In this document: one piece after another, positions 46,258 through 55,910 of the stretch | Layout of the letters: the number at the start of each line of letters is the position of its first letter | How positions within the stretch are numbered: the first letter of the stretch is position 1 | Source: Actinotalea solisilvae | GTDB lineage: Bacteria; Actinomycetota; Actinomycetes; Actinomycetales; Cellulomonadaceae | DNA: 64,000 nt | Direction: 5' to 3' | Assembly (NCBI RefSeq): GCF_016464425.1 | Contig: NZ_JADDKQ010000017.1 | Span: 1-64,000 of the forward strand | Notes under the pieces: model-generated | The model's input: the letters and a program-made list of their open reading frames with translations, nothing else | Database searches by the model: none | Told to the model about the DNA's origin: nothing | Position numbers and translations under genes: made by a program

Positions 46258-48495
46258 TCAGGCGGGTGGCGGGGGCGGCGTCTCGGCGAACGGCGACGGG
46301 CGCACCCGGGCCCACACGAGCTTGCCCGCGCCCGAGGGCCGCCAGCCCCAGTCCGCGAGGCGCTCGACGATCTGCATGCCGTAGCCGCCGACCCGCCCGT
46401 GGTGGCCGTCGGTGGCGACGGGCGGCGCGGGGTTCGCGTCCTCGACCTCGATCCGCAGGCCCTCGCCGGTGTCGAAGAGCCGCAGGACGACGTGGCCCCA
46501 TCCGTGCAGCACCGCGTTCGCGACGAGCTCGGAGACGACGAGCTCGGCGCTGCGCGCGCCGGGCAGGTCCCACGCCTCGCACGTCCGCGTCACCGCGTGC
46601 CGGGCGCGGGCGATCGACGCGGCCTCGCTCGGCATGGACCAGCGCCGCCGGCGGGGGGCCTCGCCCGTCGCCCGCGGCGCGGTCGCGCCGTCGGCGCGCG
46701 CACCGGCCGGGTCCCCCGGCACGCGCACGACGACGACGGCGACGTCGTCCTCGGGGCCGTCCGCGAGCCGGGCGAGCAGCTCCTCCCCCACGCCCGCCGC
46801 GTCCGTCGCGCCGACGTGCGAGGCCGCCTCGACGAGCGAGGTCAGGCCGTCGCGCAGGGTCCGGTCGCGCCGCTCGATGAGGCCGTCCGTGTAGAAGACG
46901 AGGACGTCGCCGGGGCGCAGCGCGACCTCGCCCGAGAGCCGGGGCGCCACGCCGAAGCCGACCATCGCGCCGCCCGCGTCGGCGAGCTGCACCACGTCGC
47001 CGTCGCGCGCGAGCAGCGGGGGCAGGTGCCCGGCGCGCGAGTAGCGCATGGTCCACCCGCCCTCGTCCGCGCGCTCGAGCACGGCGAGGACGAGGGACGC
47101 GGAGCGCGCCATGCGCATCCCGCCGACGAGCTGGTCGACACGGTCCAGGACCGGGCCCGGGTGACCGCCGTCGAACGCGTAGGAGCGCACGACCGACCGG
47201 AGCTGACCCATGGCGGCGGCGGCCTCGACGTCGTGCCCGACGACGTCGCCGATGACGACGGCGACCTGCTCGGCCGAGAGCTGGAGCACGTCGTACCAGT
47301 CCCCGCCGACCTGCGCGTGACCCGAGCTCGGGGCGTAGTACGTCCACACGTCGAGACCCTCGACCTCGGCCTGCTCGGGCAGCATGGCGCGCTGGAGGGT
47401 CTCGGCGAGCCGGTGCTCGCGCGCGTAGAGCCGCACGTTGTCGATCGCGACGCCGACCCGGCGCACCACGAGGTCGAGGACCGTGAGGTCGCTCTCGTCG
47501 AGCGCGGCGAGGCCGCGGCCGCCGCGCGGCACGGTGACGAGCACGCCCTGGCTGCGGCGCCGCCCCGGGATCCCGTGCACGACGACCTGGTGCGGCGCCG
47601 AGGCGCCGTCGGGCCGGCTGCGCAGCGCGACCGCGAGGTGCGCGGCGAGCCACGCCGTCGTCGGGCCGCCGTGCTCGACGCCCAGGCGCAGCTCGACGGG
47701 ACCGGCGGACGCGCCGTCGAGCAGGTCCTGGACCGGGTCCGGCGGGGGCGGCCCGTCGACGTGGTCGACCGGGCGGCGCCGGTGGGTCGACGCGCTCTCG
47801 CGGAAGCCGGGGTCGATGCCGTGGGCGGCGCGCAGGCCACGGTCGGCCACGAAGAAGGCGGCCCAGTCCACGACCTGCGCCCGCAGCAGCGACGCGATGG
47901 AGCGCAGCACGTAGGGGTCGTCCAGGTCGGAGAGCAGGTCGGAGACCTGGGACACGAGCGCGAGGCCCGTGCGTGCGCGGCGCTCGACCGCGATGGACTG
48001 CTGCTGGGTCTGCGCGAACCGCACCTGCTCGGTGACGTCCACCTGGATGCCGACCCAGTGGGTCACCGTGCCCGCGTCGTCGCGCACGGGCGAGATCGAG
48101 ACCTGGTTCCAGAACGGGCTGCCGTCGCGGCGGTAGTTGAGCACCGTGACCGTGCACGCGCGCCCCTCCGCGACGGCGTGGGTCATCCGCCCGGCCTCGA
48201 CGAGGTCGGTGGCCGGCCCGTGCAGCAGGCTCGGGTTGCGGCCGAGCACCTCCTCGACCGCGTACCCGGTGGTCCGGGTGAACGCGTCGTTGACCCACAC
48301 GATGGGCGTGTGGGGCGCGGTCGCGTCGGTGATGACGAACGAGACGTCCGTGTCCCGCAGCGCCCGGTCCCGGACCTCCGCGAGGGCGTCGGCCAGCGGC
48401 GCCGCCAGGGGGGCCGTGGGGACTGCGACGAGGTCGGCGAGGGTGGGGCCCGACGGGTGGTCGTCGGTCGGGCCCACCGGCCCCCGGTTGACCAT
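46258..48495 (-). CDS. Partner-switching regulator: PAS(LOV-like)-GAF-PP2C phosphatase-HATPase
   Basis: The 745-residue protein combines a sensor, a phosphatase and an anti-sigma-type kinase. The PAS domain (about 45-160) is LOV-like, with NDAFTRTTGYAVEEVLGRNP, LNYRRDGSPFWNQVSISPV and HWVGIQVDVTEQV, but the photoactive cysteine position (GRNCRFLQ in LOV proteins) reads GRNPSLLH. A GAF-like segment (about 180-360) follows. The SpoIIE/PP2C domain (about 380-595) has GGDWYDVLQL, GDVVGHDVEAAA, VFYTDGLIERRD and DDVAVVVV. The C-terminal RsbW-like ATPase has VVSELVANAVLHG and VGGYGMQIVERLADWGW. ATG at 48495, with GGAGG 5 bases upstream, is preferred to the GTG one codon earlier. No sigma factor gene is nearby. 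Confidence 0.92.
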   Translation of the reverse strand: MVNRGPVGPTDDHPSGPTLADLVAVPTAPLAAPLADALAEVRDRALRDTDVSFVITDATAPHTPIVWVNDAFTRTTGYAVEEVLGRNPSLLHGPATDLVEAGRMTHAVAEGRACTVTVLNYRRDGSPFWNQVSISPVRDDAGTVTHWVGIQVDVTEQVRFAQTQQQSIAVERRARTGLALVSQVSDLLSDLDDPYVLRSIASLLRAQVVDWAAFFVADRGLRAAHGIDPGFRESASTHRRRPVDHVDGPPPPDPVQDLLDGASAGPVELRLGVEHGGPTTAWLAAHLAVALRSRPDGASAPHQVVVHGIPGRRRSQGVLVTVPRGGRGLAALDESDLTVLDLVVRRVGVAIDNVRLYAREHRLAETLQRAMLPEQAEVEGLDVWTYYAPSSGHAQVGGDWYDVLQLSAEQVAVVIGDVVGHDVEAAAAMGQLRSVVRSYAFDGGHPGPVLDRVDQLVGGMRMARSASLVLAVLERADEGGWTMRYSRAGHLPPLLARDGDVVQLADAGGAMVGFGVAPRLSGEVALRPGDVLVFYTDGLIERRDRTLRDGLTSLVEAASHVGATDAAGVGEELLARLADGPEDDVAVVVVRVPGDPAGARADGATAPRATGEAPRRRRWSMPSEAASIARARHAVTRTCEAWDLPGARSAELVVSELVANAVLHGWGHVVLRLFDTGEGLRIEVEDANPAPPVATDGHHGRVGGYGMQIVERLADWGWRPSGAGKLVWARVRPSPFAETPPPPPA

Positions 48496-48587
48496 CACCG
48501 CCTCCGATCGTCTAGCGTTCGCACCAACGCTCCGCAGCCGGACGCCCGACGGGGGCGTCGGTGGAGGTACACGTAGGAGGGAGCGAC

Positions 48588-49130
48588 GTGCGCGACGGTA
48601 ACAGCCGGACGCCGGACGGGCCTGCCGAGCCCGCCGACACGCAGGACCCGTCGGTCGTGCAGGACGAGGACACCACCGGCGAGATCCCGACCGACGGCCC
48701 CAACGAGCCCGCCTCCGTGCACGTCATCGTCCAGGACGGCCGTACGCGCATCGTGCTCTCGGGCGAGGTGGACGCCGACCTCGCCGCCGACCTCACGGAG
48801 GCCACGTCCGACGCCGAGGCGACGGGCCTGCCCATCGACATCGACGCGCAGCACGTCACCTTCATGGACTCCTCGGGCATCGCCTTCCTCGCCCGGATCG
48901 CCACGCGGTCGAGCCAGAAGGTCCGCATCCTGCGCGCCCCGGAGACGGTGCGCTTCCTGCTCCAGGTGACCCGGATCGGCGAGCTCCTCGAGCTCGTCGA
49001 CGACCCGGACGTCCCCGAGGCGGGCGACGAGCCGGAGCAGCAGGCGCAGCAGAACCACGGCCTGCCGACCATCGGACCCGGCGGCCGCTCGCCGCAGACG
49101 GTCGCCCCCGGCCCGGACGACGTCGCCTGA
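48588..49130 (+). CDS. STAS-domain anti-sigma factor antagonist (second)
   Basis: The 180-residue protein has an acidic N-terminal tail (about 1-45), a STAS domain with RIVLSGEVDADLAADLTEAT and VTFMDSSGIAFLARIA, and a low-complexity Gln/Pro-rich C-terminus. The conserved serine pair in FMDSSG is the probable phosphorylation site. The GTG at 48588 was chosen because AGGAGG lies 7 bases upstream. It is divergent from the PP2C/HATPase gene (92 bp between starts), its likely regulator. Confidence 0.9.
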   Translation: MRDGNSRTPDGPAEPADTQDPSVVQDEDTTGEIPTDGPNEPASVHVIVQDGRTRIVLSGEVDADLAADLTEATSDAEATGLPIDIDAQHVTFMDSSGIAFLARIATRSSQKVRILRAPETVRFLLQVTRIGELLELVDDPDVPEAGDEPEQQAQQNHGLPTIGPGGRSPQTVAPGPDDVA

Positions 49131-49172
49131 CGCACCGCCGCCGGCGCGCACCACGCTCCACGGCACCACGCA

Positions 49173-49206
49173 CGAAGGCCGCCGCCCCGAGGGGCGGCGG
49201 CCTTCG
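49173..49206. terminator. Strong bidirectional hairpin terminator
   Basis: CGAAGGCCGCCGCCCC at 49173-49188 pairs perfectly with GGGGCGGCGGCCTTCG at 49191-49206, giving a 16-bp stem around a tight GA turn. It lies between the convergent STAS and fbaA genes and should stop transcription from both sides. Confidence 0.88.
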
Positions 49207-49219
49207 TCGTGAGCGGGGC

Positions 49220-50242
<1,023 letters not shown>

Positions 50243-50391
50243 GGAGACTCCTGCTCGGTCCGTGGGGGTGGTTCGGCCCCATGGTGTCACGCGCACGCGC
50301 GACCCCGTCAGGACCTCTCGCCCCCTGGTCGCGGGCGAGGTGCGCGGCGCCCGCGTGGTCGCCGACGGGCGCCACGCTGGGACACTGGGGC

Positions 50392-51396
50392 GTGCCCGAC
50401 CCCACGCCGCCCCCGCCCGGCTCGTCCGCCCCGGAGGGCGCCGCCCCCGCCGTGCTCCCCGACGACCAGTGGCGGTGGGCGAGCGAGCACCTGCCGATCG
50501 CGTGCGTCGACGTGCTGCCGGTCGTGCGTGCGCGGGACGGGCGCATCGTCCGGGTCGGCCTCATCGAGCGGGACTCGCCGTGGGGCCGCCGCTGGTGCCA
50601 CGTGGGCGGGCGCGTCCTGCGGGGGGAGCCGCTCCGCGACGGCGCGGTCCGGCACCTGGAGGCCAGCCTCGTGGGCCTGGCCGGCGACGCCGTGGCCGCC
50701 GAGCCGTACCTGGTCCGCGAGTACTTCCCGGACGCGCGTCCGGGGATGGGGGTCGACCCCCGGAAGCACGCGATCGCGTCGTGCTACCTCGCCGAGGCCG
50801 TGGGAACGGCCGACGTCGCCGCCCACGGCACCGAGGCGCGGCGCTTCTCGTGGTTCCCGGTCGACGCCGTGCCGGCCGAGGAGCACCTGTGGCCGGGGAC
50901 GGCGGCGATGGTCGAGCGCGCCGTGGAGACGTCCGGCGAGAACGACCACCTCGCGGCCTACGAGGCCCTCGCCGCCCGCCAGGTGTCCCACAACGAGCTC
51001 ATGTGGCAGACGCCCGCGCTCGCGATGACGGCCATGGCGTTCCTGCTCACGATCGCCCTCGGCGACGGGGAGCACTGGCAGCGGGGTCTCGCGTCGGCGC
51101 TCTCGGCGGCGGTCGCGCTCATCAGCGCCCAGCTCATGTCGAAGCACTCGGTCGGTGCGATCGCGGACGCGGAGGCGCTCCTGGAGATGGAGACCCGTCG
51201 CGGGATGCCGCGTGTCCACGCGCGCCCGGACCCGGCCCCGCAGCGGCACCACCGCTCGAGCTGGAGCGGAGGCCTGCAGGACCGGCTCGCGCGGTACCGG
51301 AGCCGCGACTGGTGGTTCACCGCGCTCGTCGCGTTCGGGCTCGTCTCCTGGCTCCTCACCGTCCAGGCCGCGGTCGCGTGGGCGGTGTCGGGCTGA
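50392..51396 (+). CDS. Nudix-like (DUF4916-type) protein with C-terminal membrane segments
   Basis: The 334-residue protein has an N-terminal Nudix-fold domain: LPIACVDVLPVVRARDGRIV, then GGRVLRGEPLRDGAVRHLEA in the place of the Nudix box. The box keeps GxxxxxE but its REUxEE part reads RHLEAS, so the metal-binding glutamates are mostly missing. YFPDARPGMGVDPRKHAIAS fits DUF4916. The C-terminal third has hydrophobic segments near residues 207-221, 228-242 and 309-334. The combination suggests a membrane-tethered, non-hydrolytic nucleotide or ADP-ribose binding protein. The GTG start is inferred from the conserved domain start. Confidence 0.75.
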   Translation: MPDPTPPPPGSSAPEGAAPAVLPDDQWRWASEHLPIACVDVLPVVRARDGRIVRVGLIERDSPWGRRWCHVGGRVLRGEPLRDGAVRHLEASLVGLAGDAVAAEPYLVREYFPDARPGMGVDPRKHAIASCYLAEAVGTADVAAHGTEARRFSWFPVDAVPAEEHLWPGTAAMVERAVETSGENDHLAAYEALAARQVSHNELMWQTPALAMTAMAFLLTIALGDGEHWQRGLASALSAAVALISAQLMSKHSVGAIADAEALLEMETRRGMPRVHARPDPAPQRHHRSSWSGGLQDRLARYRSRDWWFTALVAFGLVSWLLTVQAAVAWAVSG

Positions 51397-51414
51397 CGCG
51401 GGTGGCGGGGGCCG

Positions 51415-52092
51415 TCAGGCGTGCAGCGTGACCCACGTGTGCATCGCGATCGCCGCCGCGGCTCCCGCGTTGATCGAGCGGGTCGAGCCGAACTGCCGGA
51501 TGTGCAGCACGTCGGCGCACGCGGCGCGCGCCGCGTCGGACAGCCCCGTCGACTCCTGCCCGAACAGCAGCACGCACGCGCGCGGCAGCGGGTAGCCCTC
51601 GAGCGGGACCGAGCCGGGCAGGTTGTCCACGCCCAGCACGGGCAGGTCGCGCTCGGCCGCCCACGCGACCAGGTCGGCGACGTCGGGGTGGTGCAGCACG
51701 TGCTGGTAGCGGTCGGTGACCATCGCGCCGCGCCGGTTCCAGCGCCGTCGGCCGACGACGTGGACCGCCTGCGCCGCGAAGGCGTTGGCCGTGCGCACCA
51801 CGGACCCGATGTTGAGGTCGTGCGCCCAGTTCTCGACCGCGACGTGGAACGGGTGCCGCCGCAGGTCGAGGTCCGCGACGACGGCCTCGAGCGTCCAGTA
51901 GCGGTAGCGGTCCACGACGTTGCGCCGGTCCCCGTGCTCGAGCAGCTCGGGGTCGTACCGCCGCACGCCGTCGACGTCGAGCGCGGGCCACGCCGCGCGG
52001 CCCCCGGGCCACGGGCCGACGCCGACCTCGGGTGCGCCGTCGTCGGCGGTCGGGTGGTCGGGGCGCGGGTCCGGGCCGGGTGTCGGTGGCAC
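51415..52092 (-). CDS. SpoU/TrmH-family RNA 2'-O-methyltransferase
   Basis: The 225-residue protein methylates a ribose 2'-OH in tRNA or rRNA using S-adenosylmethionine. The SPOUT motifs are NIGSVVRTANAF, LLFGQESTGLS and STRSINAGAAAAIAMH. It has a short Pro/Asp-rich N-terminus and the knot domain, without an L30-like substrate domain. The GTG start is used, though internal starts are possible. The target nucleotide is not predictable. Confidence 0.92.
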   Translation of the reverse strand: MPPTPGPDPRPDHPTADDGAPEVGVGPWPGGRAAWPALDVDGVRRYDPELLEHGDRRNVVDRYRYWTLEAVVADLDLRRHPFHVAVENWAHDLNIGSVVRTANAFAAQAVHVVGRRRWNRRGAMVTDRYQHVLHHPDVADLVAWAAERDLPVLGVDNLPGSVPLEGYPLPRACVLLFGQESTGLSDAARAACADVLHIRQFGSTRSINAGAAAAIAMHTWVTLHA

Positions 52093-52151
52093 GGCGCCAG
52101 TCTGCTCGACGTCGCACCACGGTCCGACGTCGTGCGCCCGACCGGCCGCCG

Positions 52152-52730
52152 TCAGCCGGTGGGGTCCGCCGCGTGGCCGGCGTTCTGACCCTGGTGCCCG
52201 TTGCCGCGCGCCCGCGTGTGACCCACACCGCCGCCCGTCTCCGGGGCCTCGGGGGTGACCACCTCGGACGGCGGCTCCGCCGGAGCCTCGGCGGCGTCAG
52301 CCTCGGCGGCCTTGCGCACCTGGCCGGGCGCGACGTCGCTCGGCGAGCCCGTCCGGTCGAGGTGACCGCGGGCGAGACCCGTGCCCTCCGCGCGCTCCGC
52401 GCGGCCGTAGGCGTGGCCGATGCCGGCGGACGCGTCGTCCTCGCCCTCGTCGGCGTCCGGCGCGTCGGCAGGGTCGTCGTCCGTGCCCTCGTCCTCCGTG
52501 CCCTCGTCCTCCGTGCCCTCGTCCTCCGTGCCCTCGTCCTCCGTGCCCTCGTCCTCGGCGGACGCGTCCTCGGTGCCGTCGGCGGGCGCGGTGACCGGCT
52601 CGACGGGTGCGACGCCCTCGACCTCGGGCGCGGGGTCGCCCTCGACCGCCGCGGCGACCGGTCCGGCGAGGACGGCGACGAGCACCGCCGCGCTCAGCGC
52701 GCCGAGCGCACGGGTCCGGCCTGGGGTCAT
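52152..52730 (-). CDS. Secreted acidic repeat protein, unknown
   Basis: The 192-residue product has a signal peptide (LGALSAAVLVAVLAGPVAA), then a highly acidic region with five copies of DEGTE and a C-terminal part rich in Gly, His and Glu (GHAYGRAERAEGTGLARGH, GHTRARGNGHQGQNAGHA). No domain was recognised. The ATG at 52730 follows AGGAGGT at 7 bases. It lies downstream of the NatAB-type transporter on the same strand. Confidence 0.72.
   Translation of the reverse strand: MTPGRTRALGALSAAVLVAVLAGPVAAAVEGDPAPEVEGVAPVEPVTAPADGTEDASAEDEGTEDEGTEDEGTEDEGTEDEGTDDDPADAPDADEGEDDASAGIGHAYGRAERAEGTGLARGHLDRTGSPSDVAPGQVRKAAEADAAEAPAEPPSEVVTPEAPETGGGVGHTRARGNGHQGQNAGHAADPTG
52483..52557 (-). repeat. 15-bp coding tandem repeat, five units
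   Basis: GTGCCCTCGTCCTCC (plus strand) occurs at 52483, 52498, 52513 and 52528 without change, and at 52543 with one change. It encodes the DEGTE repeats of the acidic secreted protein. Identity at the DNA level suggests slipped-strand expansion. Confidence 0.9.
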
Positions 52731-52818
52731 GGGGACACCTCCTGCGCCCACGGTCGCACACGCGGGCGCGCCTGCCGATCCGCCGACCGGGTGGACCCGC
52801 GCCGCGGGCGCGCGCCGG

Positions 52819-54105
52819 TCACCGGCGGGCGGCGCGCCACGCCTGCGCCGCGCGCAGCCGCGAGCGCGTGTGCAGCACCGAGCCCTCGTAGAGGCGAGCG
52901 CCGAGCGCGACGAAGGCGACCGCGGTCACGAGCACGACGGCGGCCGCGACCCACGGCTCCCAGGGCGCGGCGTTGCCCAGGACGACGCGCGCGGGCATGA
53001 GCAGGGGCGCGGTGAAGGGGATGTAGGAGAGCACGCGCTGCGTCGGACCCGGGTCGATCGCGAAGACCGCGGCGAAGAACGGCACGATCACGAGCACCTG
53101 CATGACGACGGTCGTGGCCTGCAGGTCCTCGACGCGCGACGCGAGCGCGCCCGCGCCCGCCCAGAGGCACGCGAGCATGACGAAGCCGAGGAGGAAGAAC
53201 ACGACGAACCAGCCCGACGCGCGCAGCACCTGCCCGAGCAGCTGGCCCTCGCCCGCGACCGTCGCCGCGAGCAGACCCGCCCCGACCACGACGACGACCT
53301 GCCCGACGGCCATGAGCGTGTTGCCGACGACCTTGCCCGCGAGCAGCCGGCGCACCGGCATCGCCGCGACGAGCAGCTCGACGACGCGCGACTGCTTCTC
53401 CTCGACGACGCTCTGCGCGATCGACATCCCGAACGTGAGGACCGAGAGGTAGAAGAGGAAGGCGAAGACGAGCACGAGCAGCTCGGGCGGCACCGCACCC
53501 TCGGGCCGCGCCTCGAGCAGCGTCGACGACGGCGGCTGCGGGTTGGTCAGCGCCGCGACCGCGGCCGGGGTGAGGCCGGCCTCGGCGGCGGCCCGCTCGA
53601 CCTGCACCTCGCTCGCGGCGGCGCGCACCAGCACGCCGACCTCGTAGGGCACGGACTCCGCGCCGAGCACGCGCAGCCCCACGACGTCGTCGCCCACGAC
53701 GGCGGCCGAGACGTCGCCGTCGCGCACGAGGCGCTCGACGTCGGCGTCGGGCTCGACCTCGATGGGCCACAGGTCGGCCGCGGGCAGACCGCCCGCGCCG
53801 AGCAGCGCGAGCGCGGGCGGCACGTCGGGATCGGGCTCCTGCGCCTGGCGACCGAGCTCGGCGGCGAGGTCGACGACCTCGGCCGCGGCGCTGCCCTGCA
53901 CCGCGACGCGGTGCTGCGGGGTCTGCTGGCCCAGGAGTACGGGCACCACGGTCGCCGCCGTGACGAGCACGAGCAGGAACGCGGTCGAGCCGAGGAACGC
54001 CTTGTCGCGGAGCTTGACCGCGATCTCGCGCGCGGCGACAACCCGCACGGAGGACCACGCGCTCGGCGACGCGTCGACGGTCACCCGGTCGTCCGCGCCG
54101 CTCAC
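52819..54105 (-). CDS. ABC-2 type permease (NatB-like)
   Basis: The 428-residue membrane protein has an N-terminal helix (KAFLGSTAFLLVLVTAATVV), a long extracytoplasmic domain (about 60-215) and a C-terminal bundle of five or six helices. PPELLVLVFAFLFYLSVLTF, VVEEKQSRVVELLVAAMPVR and the GKVVGNTLMAVGQ segment are typical of NatB/ABC-2 exporters. The GTG start overlaps the stop of the ATPase gene (GTGA). The pair should act as an exporter of ions, drugs or peptides; the substrate is unknown. Confidence 0.9.
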   Translation of the reverse strand: MSGADDRVTVDASPSAWSSVRVVAAREIAVKLRDKAFLGSTAFLLVLVTAATVVPVLLGQQTPQHRVAVQGSAAAEVVDLAAELGRQAQEPDPDVPPALALLGAGGLPAADLWPIEVEPDADVERLVRDGDVSAAVVGDDVVGLRVLGAESVPYEVGVLVRAAASEVQVERAAAEAGLTPAAVAALTNPQPPSSTLLEARPEGAVPPELLVLVFAFLFYLSVLTFGMSIAQSVVEEKQSRVVELLVAAMPVRRLLAGKVVGNTLMAVGQVVVVVGAGLLAATVAGEGQLLGQVLRASGWFVVFFLLGFVMLACLWAGAGALASRVEDLQATTVVMQVLVIVPFFAAVFAIDPGPTQRVLSYIPFTAPLLMPARVVLGNAAPWEPWVAAAVVLVTAVAFVALGARLYEGSVLHTRSRLRAAQAWRAARR

Positions 54106-55058
54106 CGGACGACCTCGCGGAAGATCTCGGCGAGCGACGGCCGGACGGGCGTCAGCTCGCGGACCCGGCCGTGGCGCTGCGCCTCGGCGAGGAGCGCCTG
54201 GTCGTCCGCGTCCTCGGCGAGGTCGACCACCACGACGTGCCCCGTCTGGCTGCGCACGGAGACGCCGGGCACCTGGTCGAGGAACGCGGCGACGCCCGTC
54301 GGCGCACCCTCGGGCTCCGACGCGCGCACGCCCGCGTCGTCGACGCCCGGGTCCACGACGACCCGCAGCCGCCGTCCGGCGCGGTCGGCGCGCAGCCGCT
54401 CGGCCGGGCCCGCCGCGACCACGCGCCCGCGGTCGACGATGACGACGTCGTCGCACAGGCGCTCGACGAGCTCGAGCTGGTGCGAGGAGAAGAGGACCGG
54501 GACGCCGGCGTCCGCGCGCTCCCGCAGGAGCGCCGCCATCGCGTCGACCGCGAGCGGGTCGAGCCCCGAGAACGGCTCGTCGAGCACGAGGAGCACCGGG
54601 TCGTGCACGAGCGCCGCCGCGACCTGGACGCGCTGCTGGTTGCCGAGCGAGAGGGTCTGGAGCAGGTCCCGCGCGCGGTCGGCGAGCCCGAGCCGCTCGA
54701 GCAGCGCCCCGGTGCGCCGTCGCGCGGTCGCCGCGTCGAGACCGTGCACGCGTCCGAGGTACACGAGCTGGTCGGCGAGCGTCATCTTCGGGTAGAGCCC
54801 GCGCTCCTCGGGCATGTACCCGAAGCGGCGTCGGACCGCGGGCGTCAGCGGTCGCCCACCCAGCTCGACGCGCCCCGAGTCCGCCGCGAGGACGCCCACG
54901 ACGATGCGCATCGCCGTCGTCTTGCCGGCGCCGTTCGCGCCGACGAACCCGGTCGTGCGCCCCGGCCGCACCGTGAACGACACGTCGGTGAGCGCGGGCC
55001 TGCCGTCGAAGCTGCGGCAGACGTCGACGAGCGCGAGCTCGTCCTGCTCGGTGCCCAC
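54102..55058 (-). CDS. ABC transporter ATP-binding protein (NatA-like)
   Basis: The 318-residue ATPase has Walker A GANGAGKTT, the signature TLSLGNQQR, Walker B LLVLDEPFSGLDP and the switch histidine in FSSHQLELVERL. The C-terminal ~90 residues form the extension seen in NatA/EcsA-type proteins and end TPVRPSLAEIFREVVR. The GTG start is preceded by GGGGAGGAG. It is coupled to the permease downstream by a 4-bp overlap. Confidence 0.93.
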   Translation of the reverse strand: MGTEQDELALVDVCRSFDGRPALTDVSFTVRPGRTTGFVGANGAGKTTAMRIVVGVLAADSGRVELGGRPLTPAVRRRFGYMPEERGLYPKMTLADQLVYLGRVHGLDAATARRRTGALLERLGLADRARDLLQTLSLGNQQRVQVAAALVHDPVLLVLDEPFSGLDPLAVDAMAALLRERADAGVPVLFSSHQLELVERLCDDVVIVDRGRVVAAGPAERLRADRAGRRLRVVVDPGVDDAGVRASEPEGAPTGVAAFLDQVPGVSVRSQTGHVVVVDLAEDADDQALLAEAQRHGRVRELTPVRPSLAEIFREVVR

Positions 55059-55169
55059 GCGCGCTCCTCCCCGGCCCGAGGGCCCTCGGCACCGAACCTA
55101 CCCAGCGTCACCACACCGGGCGCGCGGGACACCCGGACCGCGTCCGGGGCCGCCCCGTAGGCTGGGCCG

Positions 55170-55910
55170 GTGATCGCCTCCTCCCTCCTCGCCGACCCCG
55201 TGCTCGCCGACGCCCTCGTCGGCCGGGTGCCGACGCTGGGACCGGACTTCCTCGACGCGGACAAGCTCATCGCGTCCTTCGGCCCGTACGCGCTCATCGG
55301 CGTCGTCCTGGTCGTCTTCGTCGAGACCGGCCTGCTCTTCCCGTTCCTGCCGGGCGACAGCCTGCTGTTCACCGCGGGCATGCTCGTCGCGCAGGACACC
55401 ATGCAGGTCCCGCTGTGGCTGCTGTGCCTGTCCCTCTTCCTCGCCGCGTTCCTCGGGGACCAGGTGGCGTTCGCGATCGGCCGCAAGGCCGGGCCGAAGA
55501 TCTTCAACAAGCCCGACTCGCGCTTCTTCAAGCAGCAGTACATCGACCAGACGTACGCGTACTTCGACCGCTACGGCGGCCGGACGATCATCGTGGCGCG
55601 GTTCATCCCCTTCGTGCGCACGTACGCCCCGGTCGCGGCGGGCGTCGGCAACATGCGCTACCGGCACTTCGTCTCCTACAACGTCGTCGGCGCGCTGCTC
55701 TGGGGCGTCGGCGTCACGGTGCTCGGCTACCTGCTCGGCAACGTGACGTTCATCAAGGAGAACATCGAGATCATCCTCATCGGGGTGGTCGGGCTCTCCG
55801 TGCTGCCGATCGCCGTCGAGCTGCTGCGCGCGCGGAGCAAGAAGCGCGACCCGCGGTACGACGAGCCCGCCGAACGCGGCCGCGTCGCGCGCGAGGACAT
55901 CGAGGGATGA
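55170..55910 (+). CDS. DedA-family membrane protein
   Basis: The 246-residue protein belongs to the DedA/SNARE-associated family, now linked to lipid-carrier flipping. VETGLLFPFLPGDSLLFTAG, LGDQVAFAIGRKAGPKIF and the conserved ARFIPFVRTYAPVAAGVGNM with both arginines are visible, along with about five membrane segments. The GTG start is used. Its stop overlaps the start of the HAD phosphatase gene (ATGA). Confidence 0.94.
   Translation: MIASSLLADPVLADALVGRVPTLGPDFLDADKLIASFGPYALIGVVLVVFVETGLLFPFLPGDSLLFTAGMLVAQDTMQVPLWLLCLSLFLAAFLGDQVAFAIGRKAGPKIFNKPDSRFFKQQYIDQTYAYFDRYGGRTIIVARFIPFVRTYAPVAAGVGNMRYRHFVSYNVVGALLWGVGVTVLGYLLGNVTFIKENIEIILIGVVGLSVLPIAVELLRARSKKRDPRYDEPAERGRVAREDIEG

Noticed and set aside
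50392-51396. Ordinary Nudix hydrolase
   Set aside because: The second half of the Nudix box lacks the catalytic glutamates, so I did not call it a hydrolase.
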